DNA of 64,000 bases from Streptomyces noursei ATCC 11455 (GCF_001704275.1 NZ_CP011533.1:6944001-7008000); one strand, 5' to 3'; numbered from the stretch's first letter, positions 9,943 to 19,561 are shown. Made by a program: numbers and translations. Notes: generated by a model not told the origin, from the letters alone.

Positions 9943-10893
9943 GTGACGGCCGTCGAAACCCGTCCTGCGGGGGGGCTCTCTCAGGTCCCCGGGAGTCCCG
10001 GTAACCGGCCGTTCGGGGCCCGCGTCAAGGCGTTCATCGCGCTGACCAAGCCGCGGGTCATCGAACTGTTGTTGATGACGACGGTGCCGGTGATGTTCCT
10101 GGCGGCCGGCGGTGTGCCGGACCTGTGGCTGGTGCTGGCCACCTGCATCGGCGGTTACCTGTCCGCCGGTGGTGCCGCGGCGTACAACATGTACCTCGAC
10201 CGCGACATCGACGCGATGATGGACCGCACCTCCCAGCGCCCGCTGGTGACCGGCATGGTCTCGCCGCGCGAGTGCCTGGTCTTCGCCACCGTCCTCGCGG
10301 TCGGCTCCACGGCGTGGTTCTGGTACCTCGTCAACCCGCTGTCGGCGATGCTCTCCCTCGGGGCGCTGCTCTTCTACGTCGTCGTCTACACGATGATCCT
10401 CAAGCGGCGGACGACGCAGAACATCGTCTGGGGCGGCATCGCGGGCTGCATGCCCGTCTTCATCGGCTGGTCCTCGGTGACCAACACCGTCTCCTGGGCC
10501 TCCTTCATCCTCTTCCTCGTCATCTTCTTCTGGACGCCGCCGCATTACTGGCCGCTGTCGATGAAGGTCACGGAGGACTACAAGCGGGTCGGCGTGCCGA
10601 TGCTGCCGGCGGTGGCGGGCAACAAGGTCGTCGCCCGACAGATCGTCCTCTACAGCTGGGTGATGGTCGGGGTCTCGCTGCTGCTCCAGCCGCTGGGCTA
10701 CACCGGCTGGTTCTACACCGGGGTCGCGGTCGCCTGCGGCGCGTTCTGGCTGTGGGAGGCACACGCCCTCCAGGTCCGCGCCAAGGCCGGCCTCACCGGG
10801 GCCAAGCTCAAGGAGATGCGGCTGTTCCACTGGTCCATCACCTATGTGTCGCTGCTGTTCGTCGCCGTCGCGGTGGACCCCTTCCTGCGCTAG
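9943..10893 (+). CDS. ctaB: Protoheme IX farnesyltransferase (heme O synthase)
   Basis: UbiA-family membrane enzyme that adds a farnesyl group to heme B to make heme O for cytochrome c oxidase. About 316 residues with roughly nine hydrophobic segments. The family motif N-x-x-x-D-R-D-I-D ([15 protein letters not shown]) is near residue 80, [15 protein letters not shown] near residue 150, and [11 protein letters not shown] near residue 190. An AGGGG lies 5 bases before the GTG at 9943; a GTG two codons upstream (9937) is possible. Works with ctaA, the heme A synthase encoded 2.6 kb away. Confidence 0.95.
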   Translation: MTAVETRPAGGLSQVPGSPGNRPFGARVKAFIALTKPRVIELLLMTTVPVMFLAAGGVPDLWLVLATCIGGYLSAGGAAAYNMYLDRDIDAMMDRTSQRPLVTGMVSPRECLVFATVLAVGSTAWFWYLVNPLSAMLSLGALLFYVVVYTMILKRRTTQNIVWGGIAGCMPVFIGWSSVTNTVSWASFILFLVIFFWTPPHYWPLSMKVTEDYKRVGVPMLPAVAGNKVVARQIVLYSWVMVGVSLLLQPLGYTGWFYTGVAVACGAFWLWEAHALQVRAKAGLTGAKLKEMRLFHWSITYVSLLFVAVAVDPFLR

Positions 10894-10963
10894 GGCTTGT
10901 TGTCACCTTCCCGTCGTCGCCGGGGGTGTGGCGGATCACCCCCACAAAGGCGGTACCGGTGGG

Positions 10964-10969
10964 TAACAT
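10964..10969 (+). promoter_or_regulatory. -10 element TAACAT, leaderless start
   Basis: TANNNT hexamer with exactly seven bases to the ATG at 10977 and no Shine-Dalgarno sequence, so transcription should begin at or next to the start codon. Confidence 0.45.
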
Positions 10970-10976
10970 GCTGACC

Positions 10977-11354
10977 ATGGCAGACACCCAGCAGGCTGAC
11001 GAGCAGGCGGCGGGCGGCGCGGCCGCCGCGACGCCGGCGGAGAAGCGGGCCGACAAGCAGGCGGCCCGGCTCGCCCGGCAGATCCGTTCCTTCGCGAGCA
11101 GCCACGGCGGCAGCGCCGAGGGCCAGCTCGCCCACATCGGCCGCGGTCGCACCCGGATCGCCCTGGTCGGCGCCAACGGCGAGTGGGGCAATCTGGTCGC
11201 GGACAGCTACCTCGCCGCCAAGAAGGCCGCCGAGCAGGCCGGCATCGCCCTCCAGGACGACTTCGACGGCGAGTTGGCCGCCAAGGTCCGCACCGGCCGC
11301 TACGAGTGGTCGCGGATGGCCGGCCTCCAGCTGGGCGGACCGGCCAACGCCTGA
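10977..11354 (+). CDS. Conserved actinobacterial protein of unknown function
   Basis: A 125-residue soluble protein. The first 40 residues are Ala/Gln/Lys-rich and probably flexible. The rest (from about RLARQIRSFASSHGG) is a compact mixed region ending EWSRMAGLQLGGPANA. It has no signal peptide, membrane span or recognisable catalytic motif. The ATG at 10977 was chosen because TAACAT (10964-10969) lies seven bases upstream, matching a leaderless promoter; an in-frame ATG at 10968 overlaps that hexamer. It follows ctaB by 83 bases and is closed by a strong hairpin. I do not assign a function. Confidence 0.75.
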   Translation: MADTQQADEQAAGGAAAATPAEKRADKQAARLARQIRSFASSHGGSAEGQLAHIGRGRTRIALVGANGEWGNLVADSYLAAKKAAEQAGIALQDDFDGELAAKVRTGRYEWSRMAGLQLGGPANA

Positions 11355-11361
11355 GCCTCGC

Positions 11362-11398
11362 GCGACGCGCCCCCGTGCCGTGCGCCGGGGCGCGTCGC
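11362..11398 (+). terminator. Terminator after the 10977 gene
   Basis: Perfect 12-base arms (11362-11373 and 11387-11398) with a 13-base loop, 7 bases after the stop codon. Confidence 0.8.
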
Positions 11399-11485
11399 CC
11401 GCTACCTCACCACCCGCTCGCCCGTTAAGCTCACCAGGCGCGGTGGACCGGCCACGCCCGGCGGGCCGACGGCGAGGAGGGGCGG

Positions 11486-12529
11486 ATGGACACACTCCCC
11501 CCGCTCATCGACCAGCACAGTCACGGCGCCGTCCACGGTGAACTGGGCCTGGGTTCCTTCGAGGCCCAACTGGGCGCCGCGGCCGGGGCCCGGGGCCCGG
11601 CCCCCGCGGGCACCAGCCACTTCGACACCCGCACCGGTCTCGCGATACGCCGCTGGTGCCCACCCCTGCTCGGCCTGGAGCCGCACTGCGCGCCGGTGCG
11701 CTATCTGGCCCGGCGGCGCGAGGTGGGCGCCTTCCAAGCGGGCCGGATGTTGCTCCGCGGCGCCGGCATCGAGACGTTCCTGGTGGAGTCCGGTGCCCCC
11801 GGCGGTCTGACGTCCGCCGCCGAACTCGCCGACGCCGCCGATGTCCGCGCCCACGAGGTCGTCCGGCTCGAACCGCTCGCCGAACAGGTCGCCGACACCT
11901 CCGGCAGCGTCGACGCCTTCCTCGGCTACACCGCCGAGGCCCTCTACTCCGCCGCCCAGCACGCGACCGCCTTCGCCTGCGGGGGCACGTACTGCGAGGG
12001 GCGGGCGCCCGATGCGGGCGCGGTACGGCGGGCCGCGGACCGTTGGCTGCGCGATCGTCGACCGGGGGAGCCGCTGGCGGAGCCCGCGCTCGTCCGGCAC
12101 CTGTTGTGGAGCGCGGTGGCGACCGGCCTCCCGGTGCAGCTGCACTGCGCCGATCCGCAGCCGTTGGCGGACTTCCTGCGGGCCACCGCCGGGCTCGGTT
12201 CCGACCTCGTCCTGCTGCCCGAGGCCCCGCACCACCGGCGGGCCGCGCAACTGGCCGCCGTGCACGCCCACGTCTACGCGGACGCCGGCCCGTGTCCCGA
12301 GGAGACGCTGGGCCAGGCGCCGTTCGGCAAGCTGCTGTTCTCCTCGGGCGCGCGCGGGCTGCCCGAGCTCTACGTCACCGCGGCCCGGCTCTTCCGGCGG
12401 GCCATGGATCGCGTCGTGGGGGAGTGGACCGCCGAGGGGCTGTGCGCCCCGGCGGACGGGCGGCGGATCGCCGAGATGGTCGGCTCCGGCACCGCCCGCC
12501 GGGTCTACGGGCTGGCCTCCGCGGCCTAG
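11486..12529 (+). CDS. Amidohydrolase-family protein (TIM-barrel hydrolase)
   Basis: A 347-residue cytoplasmic protein of the amidohydrolase-2 type. The N-terminus carries a metal-site-like DQHSHG (residues 9-14), a later LHCADP (about residue 220) fits a second metal His, and APHHRRA (about residue 247) and YADAGPC follow on barrel strands. Conserved members of this family occur next to ctaA in streptomycetes, but the substrate is not known to me. The start follows a strong GGAGGGG. The gene converges on ctaA, and the two stop codons share the same palindromic CTAG (12526-12529). Confidence 0.72.
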   Translation: MDTLPPLIDQHSHGAVHGELGLGSFEAQLGAAAGARGPAPAGTSHFDTRTGLAIRRWCPPLLGLEPHCAPVRYLARRREVGAFQAGRMLLRGAGIETFLVESGAPGGLTSAAELADAADVRAHEVVRLEPLAEQVADTSGSVDAFLGYTAEALYSAAQHATAFACGGTYCEGRAPDAGAVRRAADRWLRDRRPGEPLAEPALVRHLLWSAVATGLPVQLHCADPQPLADFLRATAGLGSDLVLLPEAPHHRRAAQLAAVHAHVYADAGPCPEETLGQAPFGKLLFSSGARGLPELYVTAARLFRRAMDRVVGEWTAEGLCAPADGRRIAEMVGSGTARRVYGLASAA

Positions 12530-13527
12530 GCGGCGGTGGTGGCGGCCGGTCGGGCCTCCGCGGCCTCGCCGTCGCCGAGTGCGTCCGGGGCGGCGGGCAC
12601 CGGGCCGCGGTCGCGCAGGGTGAGGAAGACCCGCAGCACCGCGATCCAGACCAGCGTCGAGCCGAACATGTGCAGTCCGACGACCAGCGTCGGCAGGCTC
12701 AGGAAGTACTGGACGTAGCCGACGACGCCCTGGAAGGCGAGGGTGGCGAACAGGGCCAGCGCGGCGCGGCGCGGGGCCGGCGGCGCCTTGACCGCGCGCA
12801 GGGTGAAGAACAGGGCGACGGTCAGCCCGACGACGATGTAGACGAAGTCGACGTGGAGCTGGGTCACCTCCTGCCAGTCCAGCGGGATCCGGTGGACCTT
12901 GCGGGCGTCGCCCGCGTGCGGACCGGTGCCGGTGACGACGGTGCCGATCACCGTCAGCGCGGCCACCGCGACCACCAGCACCCAGGAGAGCTGCCGGACC
13001 GCGGGGGAGACCAGGTCGCGCGGCTCCTCGTCGCCCTCCTTGGCGCGCTGCCAGGACAGCACACAGACCGTCAACAGAGCGCTGGTGAGCAGGAAGTGCG
13101 CGGCGACGAGGTACGGGTTCAGGCCGGTGAGCACGACGATGCCGCCCCAGACCGCGTTGCCCATCACGATCCAGAACTGCGCCCAGCCGAGCCGGGTGAG
13201 CGCGTGGCGGCGCGGTGCGCGGGCCCGTGCCGCCACGATGAACAGCCCGATGAAGGCGCACAGGACGTAGGTCAGCAGGCGGTTGCCGAACTCGATGAGG
13301 CCGTGGATGCCCATCTCGGCGGTCGGGGTGAGGCTGTCCGGCGTGCACTGGGGCCACGTCGAGCAGCCCAGCCCGGACTCGGTCAGCCGGACCGCACCAC
13401 CGGTCACGACGATGACCACGGCCATCACGACGGTGGCGAGCGCCGCCCGCTCGACGAAGCGCGCGGAGGGCTGCCAGCGGCGGGCGATCAGCTCAAAGGG
13501 ATTCAGCGTGTTCGGCACGGGAGTCAT
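12526..13527 (-). CDS. ctaA: Heme A synthase (COX15/CtaA)
   Basis: Membrane monooxygenase that converts heme O to heme A for cytochrome aa3 oxidase. The 333-residue protein has eight hydrophobic spans. Family features include TGGAVRLTESGLGCSTWPQC (near residues 42-61), EFGNRLLTY with a heme-ligand His just before (GIHGLIEFGNR), and a second set of His residues in VTQLHVDFVY and VVGLHMFGS. The ATG at 13527 gives the conserved N-terminus; the ribosome-binding site is weak. Its stop shares CTAG with the convergent amidohydrolase gene. Confidence 0.92.
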   Translation of the reverse strand: MTPVPNTLNPFELIARRWQPSARFVERAALATVVMAVVIVVTGGAVRLTESGLGCSTWPQCTPDSLTPTAEMGIHGLIEFGNRLLTYVLCAFIGLFIVAARARAPRRHALTRLGWAQFWIVMGNAVWGGIVVLTGLNPYLVAAHFLLTSALLTVCVLSWQRAKEGDEEPRDLVSPAVRQLSWVLVVAVAALTVIGTVVTGTGPHAGDARKVHRIPLDWQEVTQLHVDFVYIVVGLTVALFFTLRAVKAPPAPRRAALALFATLAFQGVVGYVQYFLSLPTLVVGLHMFGSTLVWIAVLRVFLTLRDRGPVPAAPDALGDGEAAEARPAATTAA

Positions 13528-13553
13528 CGTAGGCGGCGGCTTGTGCGCGTTTT

Positions 13554-13632
13554 CACGAGGGTCGGGGTTCCGCTGTCCGGCCGGGGGGTCGGGGGGTGTC
13601 CCCCGAGGGAATCGGCACGAGGGTCGGGGTTG
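13554..13632. repeat. GC-rich mini-element flanked by 16-bp direct repeats (copy A)
   Basis: CACGAGGGTCGGGGTT occurs at 13554-13569 and again at 13617-13632. The 47 bases between carry runs of C and G that can fold back on themselves. On the minus strand the core resembles the core at 14511-14568 (shared GGGGGAC, CCCC, then CCCCC-GGCCG). It lies between ctaA and the ABC permease gene. Confidence 0.6.
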
Positions 13633-13660
13633 CGGCGTTCCGGCCGGTCCGGCGGGCGGT

Positions 13661-13710
13661 GGGGTCACTCCCGGCGGAAGAACCGGCGGGGTCACTCCCA
13701 GCGGAAGAAC
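13661..13710. repeat. Tandem duplication of the ABC permease 3' end
   Basis: A 23-base unit (GGGGTCACTCCC(G/A)GCGGAAGAAC) occurs at 13661-13683 and 13688-13710, a 27-base period. The second copy encodes the last residues and stop of the permease (FFRWE-stop); the first is a decayed copy just beyond it (reading FFRRE-stop). Confidence 0.7.
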
Positions 13711-14480
13711 TTCGCGGCCGCGCCCAGTCCTAGGACGGCCCAGGCCGCCAGGATCCCGAGGTCCGCCCAGGGCACCCCGGCCCCGTGCTGGAGCACCTCC
13801 CGCAGGCCGTCCGAGAGCGCGGAGATCGGCAGGAACTGGAGCACCTGCTGGGCCGCGGCCGGGAACTTCGCCAGCGGGACGATCACCCCGCCGCCGACGA
13901 GCAGCAGCAGGAAGACCAGGTTGGCGGCGGCCAGGGTGGCCTCGGCCTTGAGGGTGCCGGCCATCAGCAGGCCCAGGCCGGAGAACGCGGCGGTGCCCAA
14001 CAGGAGCAGCAGGACCACGGAAGCCACGCCGGAGAGGGACGCGGCGCCCTGCGGGGACCAGCCCAGCGCCAGGGCGACCACGGTCAGCAGGACGACCTGG
14101 AGGACCTCGGTGACCAGCACCGCGCAGGTCTTCGCGGTCATCAGCCCCCAGCGCGGCAGCGGCGAGGCGGCCAGCCGCTTGAGGACGCCGTAGCGCCGCT
14201 CGAATCCGGTGGCGATGGCCTGGCCGGTGAACGCCGTGGACATCACGGCCAGCCCCAGCACGCCCGGCGTGAGGAAGTCCACCGACCTGCCGGCGCCGGT
14301 GTCGATGATGCGGACGGCGGAGAACAGCACCAGCAGCAGCGTCGGGATGATGACGGTCAGCAGCAGCTGCTCGCCGTTGCGCAGCAGCATCCTGGTCTCC
14401 AGGGCGGCCTGCGCGCGGATCATCCGGGGCAGCGGGGCCGCGCCGGGCCGGGGGGCGAACGTACCGCTCGCGGTGGTCAT
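13692..14480 (-). CDS. ABC-2 type transporter permease
   Basis: A 262-residue integral membrane protein with six predicted spans, the size and layout of ABC-2 family permeases. After a short cytoplasmic N-terminus come RAQAALETRMLLRN and a first span (LLLTVIIPTLLLVLFSA). The conserved FERRYGVLKRLAASPLPRW loop is near residue 95, followed by four more spans. It pairs with the ATPase upstream to make an exporter, probably of a lipid, drug or peptide; the substrate cannot be read. The ATG at 14480 is preceded by an exact copy of the 3' end of the ATPase gene. Confidence 0.88.
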   Translation of the reverse strand: MTTASGTFAPRPGAAPLPRMIRAQAALETRMLLRNGEQLLLTVIIPTLLLVLFSAVRIIDTGAGRSVDFLTPGVLGLAVMSTAFTGQAIATGFERRYGVLKRLAASPLPRWGLMTAKTCAVLVTEVLQVVLLTVVALALGWSPQGAASLSGVASVVLLLLLGTAAFSGLGLLMAGTLKAEATLAAANLVFLLLLVGGGVIVPLAKFPAAAQQVLQFLPISALSDGLREVLQHGAGVPWADLGILAAWAVLGLGAAAKFFRWE

Positions 14481-14602
14481 GCGCGCAGCTCCTTACCGGT
14501 GAGCTCAAGGCTGTGCTTTCCCGGGGGACGACCCCCGGACCCCCGGCCGAAAGAAGGGTGACCCGACCTCATGCGCGCAGCTCCTTACCGGTGAGCTCAA
14601 GG
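14477..14602. repeat. 34-bp direct repeats around a GC-rich core (copy B), duplicating the ABC ATPase tail
   Basis: An identical 34-base sequence occurs at 14477-14510 and 14569-14602. The second copy encodes the last residues of the ATPase (LELTGKELRA-stop). The first sits directly against the permease start and reads the same residues up to GCATGA. The simplest history is an original four-base ATGA overlap of the two genes, split by insertion and duplication of a 92-base unit whose core (14511-14568) resembles the 13570-13616 core. Confidence 0.75.
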
Positions 14603-15531
14603 AAAACGTCCTCCAGGGTGTGGCGCTCGACGGCTATCGCGTCGGGCATCACGCCGTTCTGCGCGCACCAGGAGGTCACGGTGGCCAGCAGCTGCGGGTC
14701 GATCCGGCCCTGGACGCGGTAGATGCCGGCGGTCAGCTCGGCGGCGGCGCTGTCGGCCGGCAGTGCCTTGAGGAGCGAGGCGACGTCCAGGCCGGGCCGG
14801 CCGGTGAAGCGCAGGCTGTTCTCGGCGCCGCCCTTGCACAGCTGCTCCGGGCTGCCCTGGGTGACGACCTTGCCGCCGTCGATGATCGCGACGTCGTCGG
14901 CGAGCTGCTCGGCCTCGTCCATGAAGTGGGTGGTCAGCACCACGCTGACGCCGTCGGCGCGCAGTTCCCGGACGAGGTCCCAGGTGGCGCGGCGGGCCTG
15001 CGGGTCGAGGCCGGCGGTCGGCTCGTCCAGGAACACCAGCTCGGGGCGGCCGACCACGGCCATCGCCAGGGCGAGCCGCTGCTGCTGGCCGCCGGACAGC
15101 CGCCGGTAGGGCGTCCGTCCGCAGCCGCCCAGGCCCAGCCGTTCCATCAGCGCGACCACGTCGAGGGGGTGGGCGTGGAGGGTGGCGGTGTGCCGCAGCA
15201 TCTCCTCGGCCCGGGCTCCGGCGTAGACCCCGCCCGACTGGAGCATCACGCCGATCCGGGGGCGCAGGGTCGCGGCGTCGGCGATCGGGTCCAGTCCCAG
15301 GACGCGGACCCGGCCGGCGTCCGGGCGCCGATAGCCTTCGCAGGTCTCGACGGTGGTGGTCTTCCCGGCGCCGTTGGGGCCGAGGACGGCGGTCACGGTG
15401 CCGCGTGCGACGGTGAGGTCGAGCCCGTCCACGGCGGTCTTGGACCCGTACCGCTTGACCAGGCCGACGACCTCGACGGCAGGCTCGCGACCGGGCGAGC
15501 GGGGGGCGTCCCCTGGGGAGGTGCTGGGCAT
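14569..15531 (-). CDS. ABC transporter ATP-binding protein
   Basis: A 320-residue nucleotide-binding subunit that would power the ABC-2 permease encoded next to it. Walker A GPNGAGKT lies near residue 53, Q-loop near VMLQSGG, signature LSGGQQQRLALA near residue 146, Walker B VFLDEPTAGLD near residue 167, and the switch His in TTHFMDEAEQL near residue 203. The C-terminal 90 residues resemble the regulatory extension of drug- or antibiotic-exporting ATPases. The start is preceded by TAGACT and seven bases, consistent with a leaderless transcript. It diverges from sufR. Confidence 0.93.
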   Translation of the reverse strand: MPSTSPGDAPRSPGREPAVEVVGLVKRYGSKTAVDGLDLTVARGTVTAVLGPNGAGKTTTVETCEGYRRPDAGRVRVLGLDPIADAATLRPRIGVMLQSGGVYAGARAEEMLRHTATLHAHPLDVVALMERLGLGGCGRTPYRRLSGGQQQRLALAMAVVGRPELVFLDEPTAGLDPQARRATWDLVRELRADGVSVVLTTHFMDEAEQLADDVAIIDGGKVVTQGSPEQLCKGGAENSLRFTGRPGLDVASLLKALPADSAAAELTAGIYRVQGRIDPQLLATVTSWCAQNGVMPDAIAVERHTLEDVFLELTGKELRA

Positions 15532-15538
15532 GCCGGGC

Positions 15539-15544
15539 AGTCTA
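15539..15544 (-). promoter_or_regulatory. -10 element TAGACT, leaderless start of the ABC ATPase
   Basis: On the minus strand TAGACT is followed by seven bases (gcccggc) and the ATG at 15531, with no Shine-Dalgarno sequence. Confidence 0.5.
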
Positions 15545-15742
15545 CGGAGCGGGCGGGGGCGCCGGGAGCGGGGGCCGGAAGCTGTCCGGGAGCCGTTCCG
15601 TGCGGGACCGTCGCCGGGCCTCCCCGGTGGCCGGCGTCAGTTCCGGAGCGTGACCGGGAGCCCCGAAATTAGGTAACCCTTAGTGACGGAGGCCACCGGT
15701 CCGTGATCCCGCACAGGGGTTGAATCGATTTGGCGAATTACG

Positions 15743-15756
15743 CAACAATGGCGTTG
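15743..15756 (+). promoter_or_regulatory. SufR operator over the sufR promoter and start
   Basis: The 14 bases read CAAC-AATGGC-GTTG, exactly the CAAC-N6-GTTG palindrome I recall as the Streptomyces SufR target. A plausible promoter (-35 TTGAAT at 15720-15725, 18-base spacer, -10 AACAAT at 15744-15749) would start transcription at about 15756, the first base of the GTG start codon. The operator would therefore cover the -10 element and the transcription start, fitting autorepression of the whole suf operon. Confidence 0.75.
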
Positions 15757-16570
15757 TGAAAAACGTGAGCGAGGATCGGAAGAGGCCAGCGGCCCGGCAG
15801 ACCGCCGGCCCGGTTCCGTCCGCCCCTGCGCACGACGATCAGCACGGCACCCGCAACCGCGTCGCCCGCTCCATCCTCGACCACGGCCCGTCCACCGCGG
15901 CCGAGCTGGCGCTCCGCCTGGAACTGACCCAGGCCGCCGTCCGCCGTCATCTGGACGCGCTGGTCGCCGAGGGCGTCGTGGAGCCCCGCGAGAAGCGGGT
16001 CTACGGCGCGCGCGGCCGCGGCCGCCCGGCCAAGGCGTTCGCCCTCACCGACTGCGGACGGGACGCCTTCGACCAGGCGTACGACGCCCTCGCCGCCGAT
16101 GCGCTGCGCTGGATCGCGCAGAGCGCGGGCGGCGGCGCCGAGGGCGAGGCGGCGGTCGCCGCGTTCGCCCGCGCCCGGCTCGCCGCGCAGGCCGAGGGGT
16201 ACCGCGAGGCGGTCGAGGGCGCCGAGCCCGAGGCCCGCACCCAGGCCCTTGCGAAGGCGTTGACCGCGGACGGGTACGCTGCTACGGCACGCAGTGCGCC
16301 CAATCCCCAGCTCGGTGAGCAGCTCTGCCAGCACCACTGCCCGGTCGTCCACGTCGCCGAGCAGTACCCGCAGCTGTGCGAGGCGGAGACCGAGGTCTTC
16401 TCCCGATTGCTCGGGACCCATGTACAGCGCCTTGCCACCATCGCCCACGGCGACGGGGTGTGCACGACCTTCGTCCCGAAGGCCGGTGCCGGCAAAGCAG
16501 CTCACCGCACCGGTGAGCGCCCCACACAGACCACCACAGCATCTGCTAGCACGGCCGGGAGGAACCCCGC

Positions 16571-16574
<4 letters not shown>
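15756..16574 (+). CDS. sufR: SufR, iron-sulfur-sensing repressor of the suf operon
   Basis: A 272-residue ArsR/DeoR-like winged-helix regulator. The helix-turn-helix is at about residues 38-75 ([24 protein letters not shown]), followed by a wing [15 protein letters not shown]. Cysteines 191, 195 and 208 (C-x3-C-x12-C), with Cys236 further on, are placed as expected for cluster ligands in streptomycete SufR. The likely start is the GTG at 15756, overlapping the operator; an in-frame TTG at 15720 falls in the -35 region and was rejected. The stop overlaps the sufB ATG (ATGA). It senses cluster status and represses the genes that follow. Confidence 0.93.
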
Positions 16575-17992
<1,418 letters not shown>

Positions 17993-18052
17993 CCCCGGCC
18001 CCACGCAGCGAACGACTCCCTGAGAACGCAGAAAGCGAGCTAGACGACAGCC

Positions 18053-19240
18053 ATGGCTGAGGCTCAGACGACCATCCCGGCGGGTTCCACGACCTCCGGC
18101 TCCATCGCGGTGGCCGCGGAGTCCACCGTCGCCACCCGGATGAGCGCCCCGCCGTCCTACGACGTGGCGGACTTCCCCGTTCCGCACGGCCGCGAGGAGG
18201 AGTGGCGGTTCACGCCGCTGGCGCGGCTGCGCGGGCTGCACGACGGCACCGCCACCGCCGGCGGCCCCGACCTGAAGGTCGACATCACCGCGCCCGAGGG
18301 CGTCACCCACGAGCTCGTCGACCGCGACGACCCGCGGGTCGGCAAGGCCGGCAAGCCGGTGGACCGGGTCGCCGCCCAGGCGTACAGCGCGTTCGAGAAG
18401 GCGTCGGTGGTCACCGTCCCCAAGGAGACCGTGCTCACCGAGCCGATCCGGATCCGGGTGCACGGCGAGGGCGGCACCGCCTTCGGCCACCAGGTCGTCG
18501 AGCTGGGCGCGTTCGCCGAGGCCGTCGTGGTCATCGACCACACCGGTGACGGCGTGCTCGCCGCCAACGTCGACTACGTCCTCGGCGACGGCGCCAAGCT
18601 GACCGTGGTCTCGGTCCAGGACTGGGACGACACCGCCGTCCACTGCGGCCAGCACAACGCCCTGGTCGGCCGGGACGCCACCTTCAAGTCCGTGGTCGTC
18701 ACCTTCGGCGGCGACCTCGTCCGCCTGCACCCGCGGATCGACTACGCGGGCCCCGGCGCCGAGGCCGAGCTCTACGGCCTGTACTTCACCGAGCAGGGCC
18801 AGCACCAGGAGCACCGCCTGTTCGTGGACCACGACACCCCGAACTGCCGCTCGCACGTGACGTACAAGGGCGCGCTGCAGGGCCAGGACGCGCACGCGGT
18901 CTGGATCGGCGACGTCCTGATCCAGGCGGCGGCCACCGGCACGGACACCTACGAGCTCAACCGCAACCTCGTCCTGACCGACGGCGCGCGGGTCGACTCG
19001 GTGCCCAACCTGGAGATCGAGACCGGCGAGATCGTCGGCGCCGGCCACGCCTCGGCGACCGGCCGATTCGACGACGAGCAGCTGTTCTACCTGATGGCCC
19101 GCGGCATCCCCGCCGACGAGGCGCGCCGTCTGGTCGTCCGCGGCTTCTTCGCCGAGCTGGTCCAGCAGATCGGTCTCCCGGACGTCGAGGAGCGTCTGAT
19201 GAACAAGATCGAAGCCGAGCTGGAAGCGTCCGCGGCATGA
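18053..19240 (+). CDS. sufD: Fe-S cluster scaffold subunit SufD
   Basis: Partner of SufB in the SufBC2D complex, needed for iron acquisition in cluster assembly. The 395-residue protein starts with a flexible Ala/Thr-rich stretch, then FPVPHGREEEWRFTPL near residue 45, a beta-helix core, and a C-terminal SufC-binding segment (FDDEQLFYLMARGIPADEARRLVVRGFF) that parallels the end of SufB. The stop overlaps the next ATG by four bases. Confidence 0.96.
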   Translation: MAEAQTTIPAGSTTSGSIAVAAESTVATRMSAPPSYDVADFPVPHGREEEWRFTPLARLRGLHDGTATAGGPDLKVDITAPEGVTHELVDRDDPRVGKAGKPVDRVAAQAYSAFEKASVVTVPKETVLTEPIRIRVHGEGGTAFGHQVVELGAFAEAVVVIDHTGDGVLAANVDYVLGDGAKLTVVSVQDWDDTAVHCGQHNALVGRDATFKSVVVTFGGDLVRLHPRIDYAGPGAEAELYGLYFTEQGQHQEHRLFVDHDTPNCRSHVTYKGALQGQDAHAVWIGDVLIQAAATGTDTYELNRNLVLTDGARVDSVPNLEIETGEIVGAGHASATGRFDDEQLFYLMARGIPADEARRLVVRGFFAELVQQIGLPDVEERLMNKIEAELEASAA

Positions 19241-19554
19241 GCTACGTACGCGCGGCCGCGCTGAGCGAGCTGGAGGAGGACACCCCCAAGAGGGTGGAGA
19301 TCGACGGCACGCCGATCTCGCTGGTCCGTACCGAGGGCGAGGTGTTCGCGATCAACGACATCTGCTCGCACGCCAACGTCTCCCTCTCCGAGGGCGAGGT
19401 CGAGGACTGCTCGATCGAGTGCTGGCTGCACGGCTCCAGCTTCGACCTGCGCACCGGCAAGCCGTCCGGCCTCCCCGCGACGCGCCCCGTCCCCGTTTAC
19501 CCCGTAAAGATCGAAGGGGACGACGTGCTCGTCTCCATCACCCAGGAGTCCTGA
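19237..19554 (+). CDS. Rieske-type [2Fe-2S] ferredoxin of the suf operon
   Basis: A 105-residue protein resembling the ferredoxin subunit of non-heme iron dioxygenases. The Rieske ligands are clear: C-S-H near residue 45 and C-W-L-H near residue 64, separated by 16 residues, followed by G-S-S-F-D. It is coupled to sufD (ATGA) and ends 7 bases before sufC, so it is an integral member of this operon as in other actinobacteria. It may donate electrons for cluster assembly; that role is inferred from position only. Confidence 0.9.
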   Translation: MSYVRAAALSELEEDTPKRVEIDGTPISLVRTEGEVFAINDICSHANVSLSEGEVEDCSIECWLHGSSFDLRTGKPSGLPATRPVPVYPVKIEGDDVLVSITQES

Positions 19555-19561
19555 GTCACCC

